From UBA7374 sp049890275 (GTDB lineage Bacteria > Verrucomicrobiota > Verrucomicrobiia > Opitutales > Coraliomargaritaceae): a stretch of DNA of 64,000 nucleotides. The notes under the pieces were generated by a model. The model did not search any database and was not told where the DNA came from. It was given only the letters and a program-made list of their open reading frames with translations. The stretch is taken from NCBI GenBank assembly GCA_049890275.1, contig JBMHBT010000011.1:124001-188000 (forward strand), in the 5' to 3' direction. The translations under genes and the position numbers were made by a program. Positions 56,102-64,000 of this stretch are shown one piece after another (the first letter of the stretch is position 1; each line of letters opens with the position of its first letter).

Positions 56102-58708
56102 TTACTGACCGATGGCGACGGGCGAAAGCTTCCAGATCTGGTCGGCGTATTGGCGAATCGTCCGGTCGCTGGAGAAATAGCCCATGCGGGCGGTATTGAG
56201 AATCGCCATACGGGCCCACTTGGCGGGATCGCGGAAGGCCTGATCGGCTAGTTCCTGTACCCGGATGTAGTCGGCGTAGTCGGCGAGGCAAAGATAAGGA
56301 TCGCCACCCTCCAGCCAGCTACTGCAAAGCGGAGCAAAGGCATCGTGCTCGCCGGGAGTAAAGAAATCGGAGCGAAGCCAGTCGATGACTGCCTTGAGTT
56401 CCCAGTTGGCGTTGTATTCATCGTAGGGCTGATAGCCGCGGGCGTGAATTGCTTCTACTTCTTCGACTGTGTGACCGAAGATAAAGATGTTCTCTTCACC
56501 GACTTCTTCGCGAATTTCGACGTTGGCTCCGTCGAGTGTACCGATGGTCAGCGCACCGTTGAGGGCGAGCTTCATATTGCCCGTACCCGAAGCTTCCTTA
56601 CCGGCGGTTGAAATCTGCTCGGAGAGGTCGGCGGCGGGAATCATCTTTTCGGCCAAAGTAACGCGGTAATTTTCGGGGAAGACGATCTTGATACGATCTT
56701 CAATGCGTGGGTCGTTGTTGACCTTCTCGGCGACTTTGTTGATCGCACGGATGATGTTCTTGGCCAGGGCGTAACCGGGTGCGGCTTTGGCGCCAAAGAC
56801 AAACACGCGCGGACTCATTTCATAATTGGGATCGTTGAGTAATCGACGATAGAGCGTGAGGATGTGCAGGAGGTTGAGGTGCTGACGCTTGTACTCGTGG
56901 AGGCGTTTGATCTGCACGTCGAAGAGTGCATCGGGGTTGATTTCGAGGCCGCAATCAGTGCGCACAAAGTCGGCAAAGGCCACTTTGTTGGCTCGCTTGA
57001 CAGCCATGAAGCGCTTCTGGAAATCCGGGTCGTCGGCAAAATCAGCCAGTCCGGTGAGGCGGTCGAGATCTTTGGGCCAGTCGCTGCCGAGCTTCTCCGA
57101 GATGAGCTCGGAGAGCCCGGGGTTGCAGGCGAGGAGCCAGCGGCGCGGCGTGATGCCGTTGGTCATATTGACGAGCTTATCGGGGTAGAGCTCATGAAAG
57201 GTGGAGAAGAGGTGTTTCTTCAACAGATCTGTATGGAGAGCGGCCACACCGTTCACGCGGGTCGAACCGACGACCGATAGATAAGCCATGCGGATCATCT
57301 TGGGTTGCCCTTCTTCGATAATGGAGAGCTCTCTTTTCTTCGTATCGTCCCCCGGCCATTTGGTTTCGACTTCGCCTTCGAGGAAGCGTCGGTTGATTTC
57401 GTAAATGATTTCCAAATGGCGGGGCAACACCTTCTCAAAGAGTGGCAGGCTCCAGCGCTCCAGTGCTTCAGGCAGCAAGGTATGATTGGTATAGTTGCAG
57501 GATTTATGGGTGATCGCCCAGGCATCGTCCCACTCCAGTCCGTGCGTATCCATGAGCAAACGCATCAGCTCGGGAACGGCGATGGCCGGGTGGGTATCGT
57601 TCAATTGTAGGGCGTTGAAGTCAGCAAACTCCGCCCAATTGTCATGCTTGTTTAAGAATCGGCGAATGATATCCTTGAGTGAACAACTGACGAAGAAGTA
57701 CTGCTGGACGAGTCGCAGTTCTTTTCCATTTTCCGTGTTGTCATTTGGGTAGAGTACCTTGGAGATGGTCTCTCCCGTGGCTTTCTCGCGGACGGCCTCA
57801 ACGTAGCCTCCTTCGTTGAAAATATTGAGGTCAAACTCCTGCGAAGCTCGGGCATCCCAAAGGCGGAGGAAGTTTACCGTCTCGCCCCCAAAGCCGACGA
57901 TGCCAATATCAAAGGGGACACCGACTACGGTTTTACAGTCGACCCACTGAGGATGGTAGAAACCCTTGTCATCCATCTGATGCTCGACGCGGCCATAGAG
58001 TTTGACTTCCTGACTGAAGTTCGGACGCATAACCTCCCAGGGGCACCCCTTCTCCTGCCAGACATCGGGATGCTCCAACTGGTGCCCATCAGCAAACTCC
58101 TGCCGGAAGAGCCCAAACTCGTAGTGGATACCGTAGCCAATAGCTGGCAGATCGAGCGTTGCGAGGGAGTCCAGAAAACAAGCAGCCAATCGACCGAGAC
58201 CGCCATTACCAAGACCCATATCGGCTTCCTCGGCGGTGATCTCACTAAAATCCTGACCCAACTCGGACAAGGCATCGCGGGCCGCTTGATGAAGACCGGA
58301 GTTGTGTAGATTATTGAGGAGCAAACGGCCCATCAAGTACTCCAAACTGAGGTAATAGGCGCGGCGCACCTTTTTCTTATTATGCACCGCTTGCGTCTTC
58401 ATAAAGCGGTCGAGTAAACGATCACGCACGGCATAACAGGTAGCGGTCCACCATTCATCACGGGTGGCACTTTCCGGGTGACGGGCCAGCGTGTAACGCA
58501 AGTGATTGAGGATGGATTCCTTCAGCGAGTCCTTACTGCACCCCACTTGAAAGCGGTACGCTTGTTTTTCTCCATGTGGCGGAATCGTATGCACGGAATT
58601 CGCTTTCGGCTTGGCCGGAAGGTTTTTTTTCGCCGTCTTCGATACGGCTTTTTTAGCGGTCTTTTTAACGGAAGACGGGACGGTCTTTTTAGTCGCACGT
58701 TTGCTCAT
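56102..58708 (-). CDS. glgP: Glycogen phosphorylase with lysine-rich N-terminal extension
   Basis: The 868-residue enzyme has GNGGLGRLAACFLDSLATLDLPAIGYGIHYEFG spread over about 166-198, the allosteric-type VLPRHLEIIYEINRRFL, YDVQIKRLHEYKRQ, and the PLP-lysine region EASGTGNMKLALNGALTIGTLDGANVE. It releases glucose 1-phosphate from alpha-1,4-glucans. The first 45 residues are a Lys/Ala/Thr-rich extension (TKKTVPSSVKKTAKKAVSK), like histone-H1-type tails and not part of the family. It is 63 bases downstream of the ATP-grasp gene. Confidence 0.95.
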   Translation of the reverse strand: MSKRATKKTVPSSVKKTAKKAVSKTAKKNLPAKPKANSVHTIPPHGEKQAYRFQVGCSKDSLKESILNHLRYTLARHPESATRDEWWTATCYAVRDRLLDRFMKTQAVHNKKKVRRAYYLSLEYLMGRLLLNNLHNSGLHQAARDALSELGQDFSEITAEEADMGLGNGGLGRLAACFLDSLATLDLPAIGYGIHYEFGLFRQEFADGHQLEHPDVWQEKGCPWEVMRPNFSQEVKLYGRVEHQMDDKGFYHPQWVDCKTVVGVPFDIGIVGFGGETVNFLRLWDARASQEFDLNIFNEGGYVEAVREKATGETISKVLYPNDNTENGKELRLVQQYFFVSCSLKDIIRRFLNKHDNWAEFADFNALQLNDTHPAIAVPELMRLLMDTHGLEWDDAWAITHKSCNYTNHTLLPEALERWSLPLFEKVLPRHLEIIYEINRRFLEGEVETKWPGDDTKKRELSIIEEGQPKMIRMAYLSVVGSTRVNGVAALHTDLLKKHLFSTFHELYPDKLVNMTNGITPRRWLLACNPGLSELISEKLGSDWPKDLDRLTGLADFADDPDFQKRFMAVKRANKVAFADFVRTDCGLEINPDALFDVQIKRLHEYKRQHLNLLHILTLYRRLLNDPNYEMSPRVFVFGAKAAPGYALAKNIIRAINKVAEKVNNDPRIEDRIKIVFPENYRVTLAEKMIPAADLSEQISTAGKEASGTGNMKLALNGALTIGTLDGANVEIREEVGEENIFIFGHTVEEVEAIHARGYQPYDEYNANWELKAVIDWLRSDFFTPGEHDAFAPLCSSWLEGGDPYLCLADYADYIRVQELADQAFRDPAKWARMAILNTARMGYFSSDRTIRQYADQIWKLSPVAIGQ

Positions 58709-58771
58709 GAAAAAGTGGTTTTTTTGAAATTTTGATGGATACGTATGATAGAAACTGACTTTTGAAAAAGA

Positions 58772-60202
58772 TCAGGAGACTTCTACACAGGGCAAGAGAG
58801 CAGCGTCTTTCATGCCATGAATGATTTTTTTATCCGCCGGGCAGAGTGTAGCGAGAATCCCCTGCAGGGAAACCCGCTGTTTTTTCTCTTCAACAAAGTA
58901 ATAGGGACACAAACGCACTCGGGCATCCATTTGCCGGATGGTTCCGTCTTCTCGATAAACCGGATGACGCAGGCGCTTGGGCTTTTCATACTGCTGGAGT
59001 ATATGAAGTGAATTATCCGACATACTGACGGCCTGCCAAATGGCATCCTCCCATTCGCTGCGTGAAGAGTCGCTCCCCAGAGTTACACTACGGGCACCCC
59101 AGGCACTCTCGTGGTAGCCACTGATCTTAATAATTAAATTGCGCTCCTTCTTACCCGCTTCAACCAACTGCTCCCATCGGCTGATTGGTTTACCGGCTAC
59201 GCTGGGTGCATCCAAGACGGCGTTGGGAGGTAATTCAACCGGATCCATCACCCAACTCGGCGGAATGATTGCATGGAGAATCCGAAGTGACTCTTTCGGT
59301 AGATTCTCTTTCCAGAATTCCTCCAGGATCCGATGGTGAAACAATGCAAGCGCGAGTTTCTCCTCCTGGAAGTGACGCATGGGAGGCGTTAAACTAATCT
59401 GTGACTGGCTACGGGCTTCCAATAAATATTCTGCGATGCTGACATTAGCCAAATCGAAGAGTTCCCAAAAGCGGTAGATCACGTCGACCTCCTGCGGATC
59501 GCCGTCAATGCCGACACAAATCGAATCCCCCAGCGGCATGACCTCATCGGGATGAAAGACATGAACACGACGTCCCCGCTGGCGCAATTGCGAGGCAATC
59601 CACTCCATTTCCGGCCGATAGGTAGCTGCCTCATCACTAACCAGAATCGCAATATAAGGAGCATTTTTCTGAGGACTGCGTGCACAGAGTGCAGCATAAA
59701 AGGCCTCTACCATATCCTGCTCTCCGGCTCCGACCAGAGCCGGACCATGAACCGGAGCGTAGAGACGATTGAGGAATGCAGTCAGCCCGATCCCTCCGGG
59801 AACGGAATCGATCTCTGTCAGAGCAAAGCCGTCGTCTGTGATCAAGAGATCCGGGCGTATAATGACCGGACAGGAACCGCGCAGAGCATTGCCACGGGCG
59901 TGTTCCACTAAATGATCCGGCTTGCCTCGGTCGAGGTACTCCGCAACCCAGGGAGCAGTCAACTCACGGTTGCGAAGCAGGTTCCGGCCCTCTGCCGAAC
60001 GCAGATAGAGGGTCTCCAAAGCGCGATGAAAATCATAACAAGCCTGACCAATCTTCTCAATGGTCCGCATTTGCTCAGCCGTCAGCGGAAAAGCGCTGGG
60101 CGAGCACAACCAAGTCTTGTTCTCAAAAAGGCTTTGCTCAGAGAAAGCCTCCATTGCCTGCGCCTGACTCAAAACCGCCAACTCTGGGGAGGATTCAGTC
60201 AT
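58772..60202 (-). CDS. Circularly permuted ATP-grasp-like protein
   Basis: The ATG at 60202 gives 476 residues and overlaps the prfB stop by 8 bases; a longer frame upstream is just the prfB shadow. The protein has PVIIRPDLLITDDGFALTEIDSVPGGIG (spread over about 111-140), LIIKISGYHESAWGARSV, and SLHILQQYEKPKRL. This order is that of circularly permuted ATP-grasp enzymes related to glutathionylspermidine synthase, in which the ATP-site strands come in swapped order. Substrates are unknown. It is translationally coupled to prfB and followed by glgP. Confidence 0.72.
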   Translation of the reverse strand: MTESSPELAVLSQAQAMEAFSEQSLFENKTWLCSPSAFPLTAEQMRTIEKIGQACYDFHRALETLYLRSAEGRNLLRNRELTAPWVAEYLDRGKPDHLVEHARGNALRGSCPVIIRPDLLITDDGFALTEIDSVPGGIGLTAFLNRLYAPVHGPALVGAGEQDMVEAFYAALCARSPQKNAPYIAILVSDEAATYRPEMEWIASQLRQRGRRVHVFHPDEVMPLGDSICVGIDGDPQEVDVIYRFWELFDLANVSIAEYLLEARSQSQISLTPPMRHFQEEKLALALFHHRILEEFWKENLPKESLRILHAIIPPSWVMDPVELPPNAVLDAPSVAGKPISRWEQLVEAGKKERNLIIKISGYHESAWGARSVTLGSDSSRSEWEDAIWQAVSMSDNSLHILQQYEKPKRLRHPVYREDGTIRQMDARVRLCPYYFVEEKKQRVSLQGILATLCPADKKIIHGMKDAALLPCVEVS

Positions 60203-61356
60203 TCTGTGATTCCCTTTCCTCGGCAGGCTTACGTGAAGTCGGCCCACCGGCCCGCAACCATGCGTGGACAAAAAGGTCAATTTCGCCATCCATGACCGCC
60301 TGCACATTACCGGTCTCAGCACCCGTACGCAGGTCCTTAACTAATTGATAGGGCTGAAAAACGTAGGAACGAATCTGATTCCCCCAGGCAATCTCACCCT
60401 TCTCGCCATAGAATTTCTCCATCTCACTGCGTTTCTCATCCTCCATCTTCTCGTATAGGCGAGACTTCAATGTCCGCATCGCAGTGGCCTTATTCTTGAT
60501 CTGAGAACGTTCGTTTTGACAGGTCACGACAATATTTGTCGGCAGGTGCGTCAGGCGCACAGCCGACTCGGTTCGGTTAACATGCTGTCCTCCTTTACCA
60601 CTGGCCCGATAGACGTCGGTACGAATCTCAGCGTCCGGTATGTCCAAATCGATATCATCCTCCATTTCGGCAATCACATCGACTGAAGAAAAGGAAGTAT
60701 GGCGGCGGGCGTTTGAATCAAAAGGACTGATGCGAACCAGACGATGCACACCGCGCTCTGCCTTGGCGTAGCCATAAGCATTGGGCCCCTCGATACGAAT
60801 CGTAGCGGAAGAAATCCCTGCTTCTTCTCCAGGCATGATATCGAGAACCTCGACAGCAAATCCCGCGCGTTCACCCCAGCGTGTATACATGCGTAAAAGC
60901 ATGTCTGCCCAATCGCAGGATTCTGTGCCACCGGCACCGGCATGAACGGTCAGGAGGGCGTTGCTGTTATCGTGCGGACCGGTCAAAAATGAAGACAACT
61001 CGAGGGCGTCGAGCTTAGGCGTCAACCGGCCGAGGCAATCAATCACTTCCTGCTCGAATGCACTTAACTCCGGATCGCCTTCACCTTCGTCCACCAGCTC
61101 CAACATGGCGCGTAGTTCGTCTACTTCTCCATTAAAGCTCTTGGCAGGATTGACCGCGCTCTTGAAACGGTTGACTTCTGCGATGACCTTGCGGGCAGCC
61201 TCTTGGTCGTCCCAGAAACTGGGCTCTGCCATTTGCTGCTCCAACTCAACTATTCTTTCCAGCTTGTTGTCGCCGTCAAAGATACCTCCAAATATGACCG
61301 GCGCGCCGGGTAATATCGTCGATCTGTGTGCGGATTTCCGGAGTGATCAATTGCAT
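60195..61356 (-). CDS. prfB: Peptide chain release factor 2 with programmed +1 frameshift
   Basis: The gene starts at ATG 61356 and codes 26 residues (MQLITPEIRTQIDDITRRAG...). It then reaches CTT TGA C at 61276-61281, where ribosomes must shift +1 (CTT, then GAC) to continue for 360 residues to TGA at 60195. The slippery site is preceded by an internal Shine-Dalgarno TGGAGG (61285-61290), as in Escherichia prfB. The main part shows GSGGxE-like GAGGTESCDWADML, the SPF-equivalent region near ISPFDSNARRHTSFSSV and GKGGQHVNRTESAVRLTHLP. It terminates at UGA and UAA. The full length of 386 residues is slightly above the usual 365. Confidence 0.95.
61271..61290 (-). promoter_or_regulatory. RF2 programmed frameshift site
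   Basis: CTT-TGA-C with an upstream TGGAGG and a short spacer TAT on the minus strand is the autoregulatory +1 site: low RF2 lets the ribosome shift and make more RF2. Confidence 0.95.
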
Positions 61357-61429
61357 AATCGATTCTGTTTTAGTAGCGCGCTCGATAAAAGCTTAATTTT
61401 TATTCAACTGTAAACAAAAGGCAACAAAC

Positions 61430-62983
61430 CTACAATAAGTCTGCAGCCAAGTCGGCGAGTTCGGAGCGAACGCCCGTGGTGAGTTCCAAATGTGCGGTAA
61501 TTTCCGTACCCTTTAATCGCTGCGCGGTATGAACAAGGCCATTTGAACTGGCATCGAGGAACATACTGTCCACTTGTGCCGGATCGCCGAGAAGGATCAC
61601 CTTAGAGCCCTCGGCCATACGACTGACCACCGTTTTGGCTTCGTGCGGAGTTAAATTCTGCGCCTCATCAATGATGAATATGGTATTGGCCAGAGAACGT
61701 CCACGGATGAAAGTCATCGCCTCGACTTCGACCATGCCGAAGTCAAAGAGGAACTGATAGGGCTTTCGTGGAGAGTTTGCTTCCTCGTCCTCTTTCTCAT
61801 TGGAGGCCGGTTGCTTGGCCAGTTTTGCCATCGCCTTTTTACGCTTTCGATTCGAAGTGATGCGGTCGATACGCTCCTGTTCCTTGAGTGAATCCTCCGC
61901 CGTGACCAATTTTCGATTACTGAAAAGCACTTCCAGATTATCGTAAAACGGAGCGATATAAGGCGCCATCTTTTCTTCTAAAGTACCGGGCAAGGCGCCC
62001 GTATCTTTACCGATATGAACCAAGGGGCGGGTAATAAAAACACGTTCGTAGAGATTATCCTCACCCAGTGCCTGGTACAGAGCCATCGCAATACTGACCA
62101 AGGTCTTTCCGGTGCCCGCTTTACCCGTACAGGTCACGAGCTTGATATCCTCATCAAGCAGTGCATCCATCAGCATCCGCTGCTCCTCATTGAGCGGACT
62201 GATCCGTATTCCCTTCGGGATCTTCACCCCGACGCCGTCTCCGACAATAAGTGCCTCCAGTTGACCATCCCCACGATAGCGGGCCGGCTCGCGGAATTCT
62301 CCATGACCGACGTAAACGTACTCGTTCAGGAAGAGGTGACTGGTCATCTCCGGCTCTAAATCCACCCCGTGTTCCTCCAGGAAGCGCTCATAATCCGCCG
62401 CCTCCAAAAGCAAAGTCTTACAACCGGTACTCTCTGCGGTCCGCACCTTGTCGTTCATGTAGTCTTGTACCTCTAAGCTCAGTGCAATTCCCTTCAGAGC
62501 CATATTGGCGTCCTTTGTTACCAGAATCACCCGATCGTCCAAACAAAGCTCGTTGAGAAAAACAACCGATGCGAGGATGCGATTGTCCATCTTTTCCAGA
62601 TCACCCAGCGTTGCCTTGAGCAATTTCATGCCTTCGCTGTCCGGAGTCCCATTGACTAGGTAGTCGTTGATCACCACGATCAGGCGACCCCCGCTGGGAA
62701 GATCCCGTCCCAAAGTCGAGCTACTCTGATCCTTCAACTCAATCGGCTTCGACAGATTTTCCTCATCAAAAAGCCTCCGCAAGTCCCGATGTACCTTCCT
62801 TGCTGCGTAACCCAGCTCACCCGGAGCAGACTTCTTGCGGTCCAACTCTTCGAGAACTTCAACTGGGATCGCCAAAGTATTTTCCTCAAATTTTTGCAGG
62901 CATTGCGGATCGTGCAGCAAAACGTTTGTATCGAGGACAAAGATCTTATTTGCCCGGCTCTTTTTCTTGGTTTTTCTAGGCAA
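61430..62983 (-). CDS. PIN-PhoH family ATPase (PhoH2-type)
   Basis: The 517-residue protein joins two domains. Residues about 1-190 are a PIN ribonuclease domain (FVLDTNVLLHDPQCLQ, and the later ILASVVFLNELCLDDRVILVTKDANMALKG). Residues about 270-517 are PhoH, with CTGKAGTGKTLVSIAMAL (Walker A), FITRPLVHIGKDTGALPGTLEEKMAPYI, NTIFIIDEAQNLTPHEAKTV (Walker B) and ILLGDPAQVDS. PhoH2 proteins couple RNA unwinding and cleavage. A charged insert (about 388-405) separates parts. Divergent from rnc by 127 bases. Confidence 0.92.
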   Translation of the reverse strand: MPRKTKKKSRANKIFVLDTNVLLHDPQCLQKFEENTLAIPVEVLEELDRKKSAPGELGYAARKVHRDLRRLFDEENLSKPIELKDQSSSTLGRDLPSGGRLIVVINDYLVNGTPDSEGMKLLKATLGDLEKMDNRILASVVFLNELCLDDRVILVTKDANMALKGIALSLEVQDYMNDKVRTAESTGCKTLLLEAADYERFLEEHGVDLEPEMTSHLFLNEYVYVGHGEFREPARYRGDGQLEALIVGDGVGVKIPKGIRISPLNEEQRMLMDALLDEDIKLVTCTGKAGTGKTLVSIAMALYQALGEDNLYERVFITRPLVHIGKDTGALPGTLEEKMAPYIAPFYDNLEVLFSNRKLVTAEDSLKEQERIDRITSNRKRKKAMAKLAKQPASNEKEDEEANSPRKPYQFLFDFGMVEVEAMTFIRGRSLANTIFIIDEAQNLTPHEAKTVVSRMAEGSKVILLGDPAQVDSMFLDASSNGLVHTAQRLKGTEITAHLELTTGVRSELADLAADLL

Positions 62984-63110
62984 GGGAAGGGATGGATGGG
63001 AGCGGAAAATTGGAGTCGGGCTTGCACCCGAAGGAAAGTTTAAATTCCATCAACCAATATTGAGGAGGATTTGGCGCAAGCAGGAAAACCGACCACGGAT
63101 AAAATTAACC

Positions 63111-63791
63111 ATGACGACTAATAAAAATGCACTCGAAACCGCAATCGGGTACCATTTCCAAAATCCGGAACGGCTTGTTCAGGCGCTGAAACACCCGAGC
63201 CTGGATATCGGGCTGATGGATAACCAGCGGCTTGAGTTTCTGGGCGACGCGGTTCTTGGGCTCCTTGTCGGCAATTACCTTTTTCACCACTACCCGGAAC
63301 AACCGGAAGGTCAACTCGACCGTATGCGCGCCAATCTGATCAATGGACGCTCATTGGCACAAAAAGCGGCTGAGCTGAAACTGGGAACTTACCTGCAAGT
63401 CAGTAAAGCGCAGAGCAAACATCACCCCAGCCCCAGTCCGGCGATGCTGGAGGACGCCTTCGAAGCTCTACTTGGTGCGCTCTATCTGGATGGAGGATTC
63501 GAGGCAGCGCGTACTTTTGTTGAAAAAGTCTTTGCCGATGAATTAGCCCGGGCGGGAGAAAATGTTACCCATCTCGCTCCAAAAACCCAATTACAAGAAT
63601 GGAGCCAACAACACCGCAATGGAGCGAGGCCCGAGTATGCTCTCCTCCGAACCGAAGGCCCTGACCACAATCGACAGTACACCGTTGAAGTGCGTATCGA
63701 CAGTCAGGCAATCGCGCATGGATCGGGTTCTTCCAAAAAACAAGCGGAAGCCGAAGCAGCGGAAAAAGCCCTCGCGGTACTCCAGAGCTGA
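63111..63791 (+). CDS. rnc: Ribonuclease III
   Basis: The ATG at 63111 gives 226 residues. The RNase III signature NQRLEFLGDAVLGLLVGNYLF holds the catalytic Glu and Asp, and MLEDAFEALLGALYLDGGF holds the second acidic pair. The dsRBD (about 155-225) has PKTQLQEWSQQH, YTVEVRIDSQAIAHGSGSSKKQAEAEAAEKAL. It processes rRNA and structured mRNA. The next gene starts on its stop codon, so the pair is probably co-transcribed. Confidence 0.95.
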   Translation: MTTNKNALETAIGYHFQNPERLVQALKHPSLDIGLMDNQRLEFLGDAVLGLLVGNYLFHHYPEQPEGQLDRMRANLINGRSLAQKAAELKLGTYLQVSKAQSKHHPSPSPAMLEDAFEALLGALYLDGGFEAARTFVEKVFADELARAGENVTHLAPKTQLQEWSQQHRNGARPEYALLRTEGPDHNRQYTVEVRIDSQAIAHGSGSSKKQAEAEAAEKALAVLQS

Positions 63792-64000
63792 TGCCAACCC
63801 GCGACAAAACGGCAGACAAAGGGCAACTCGTCACGGGAGTTTGCACGGAAGCAGTAGCGGCCTACTGTGCGGCCCTGAGTGCTTCAGACGGTTTTTCCAC
63901 TACAGTTGTGCTGACCTCCGAGCCTCAGCAAGCGGAAACACTTGCCAATGAGATTGTGACACAAGCCCACTGGCGAGCGGATGAACAACCGCCGCAAGTC
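63791..64000 (+). CDS. Start of a large protein, possibly transcription-repair coupling factor (truncated by window edge)
   Basis: The frame starts at ATG 63791, sharing one base with the rnc stop, and stays open for 70 codons to the edge. The visible part has VTGVCTEAVAAYCAALSA and FSTTVVLTSEPQQAETLANEIV, a strand-helix pattern like the N-terminal UvrB-like domain of Mfd. This match is weak; other large ATPases would look the same at this length. Confidence 0.55.
   Translation, partial: MPTRDKTADKGQLVTGVCTEAVAAYCAALSASDGFSTTVVLTSEPQQAETLANEIVTQAHWRADEQPPQV

Noticed and set aside
62835..63110. N-terminal extension of RNase III
   Set aside because: The longer frame crosses the divergent PhoH gene start, and RNase III begins at the ATG at 63111.

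Overview
The window looks like a piece of a marine Verrucomicrobiota chromosome, probably class Opitutae (Puniceicoccales-like). That placement is an inference from gene content: a PEP-CTERM protein, a type II secretion (pseudopilin) operon, an agarase/porphyranase-like glycoside hydrolase, a VCBS-repeat secreted protein and lipid A/Kdo genes together, at moderate GC. No rRNA gene is present to confirm it. Coding density is high. Three tRNAs are present (Ser-GGA, Gly-GCC and a Met-CAU of initiator type). I see no insertion sequence, prophage or CRISPR array.

Positions 1-13950 form one coherent accessory locus. It holds the start of a type I polyketide synthase ketosynthase running off the left edge, a GNAT-type acyltransferase, and an operon tolC-devB-devC-devC-devA. 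This operon resembles the heterocyst-glycolipid exporter, but it has two permeases and an ATPase fused to a cyclic-nucleotide-binding domain. A second ABC exporter, a short-chain reductase, a GT32-like glycosyltransferase, a Stealth-type sugar-phosphate transferase and an alpha-oxoamine synthase follow. Together they could build, reduce, N-acylate, glycosylate and export a PKS-derived amino lipid (sphingolipid-like). This is the most interesting part of the window.

Positions 14050-21440 carry a Bax-inhibitor-like membrane protein, a large secreted glycine-rich/VCBS-repeat protein, a GH86-like hydrolase that seems to lack one catalytic glutamate, and tRNA-Ser. Positions 21600-34660 are mostly housekeeping: an SSS symporter, waaA, trmL, the gap-pgk-tpi glycolytic operon, a fatty acid desaturase, a TolB-like propeller, Mrp, L33, rpiB, a ClpP-type protease and L20/L35.

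Positions 35106-43010 are a type II secretion operon (gspG-H-I-J-K-L-M-D plus a GspC/PilP-like protein) without the ATPase GspE or platform GspF. Positions 43098-64000 are again mainly core genes: patB, hslR, ndk-ispF, tRNA-Gly, tRNA-Met, a PEP-CTERM protein, an M29 aminopeptidase, rsmJ, an extended adenylate kinase, lpxK, topB, serC, glgP, a circularly permuted ATP-grasp protein, prfB with its programmed +1 frameshift, a PIN-PhoH protein and rnc. The start of a further gene runs off the right edge.
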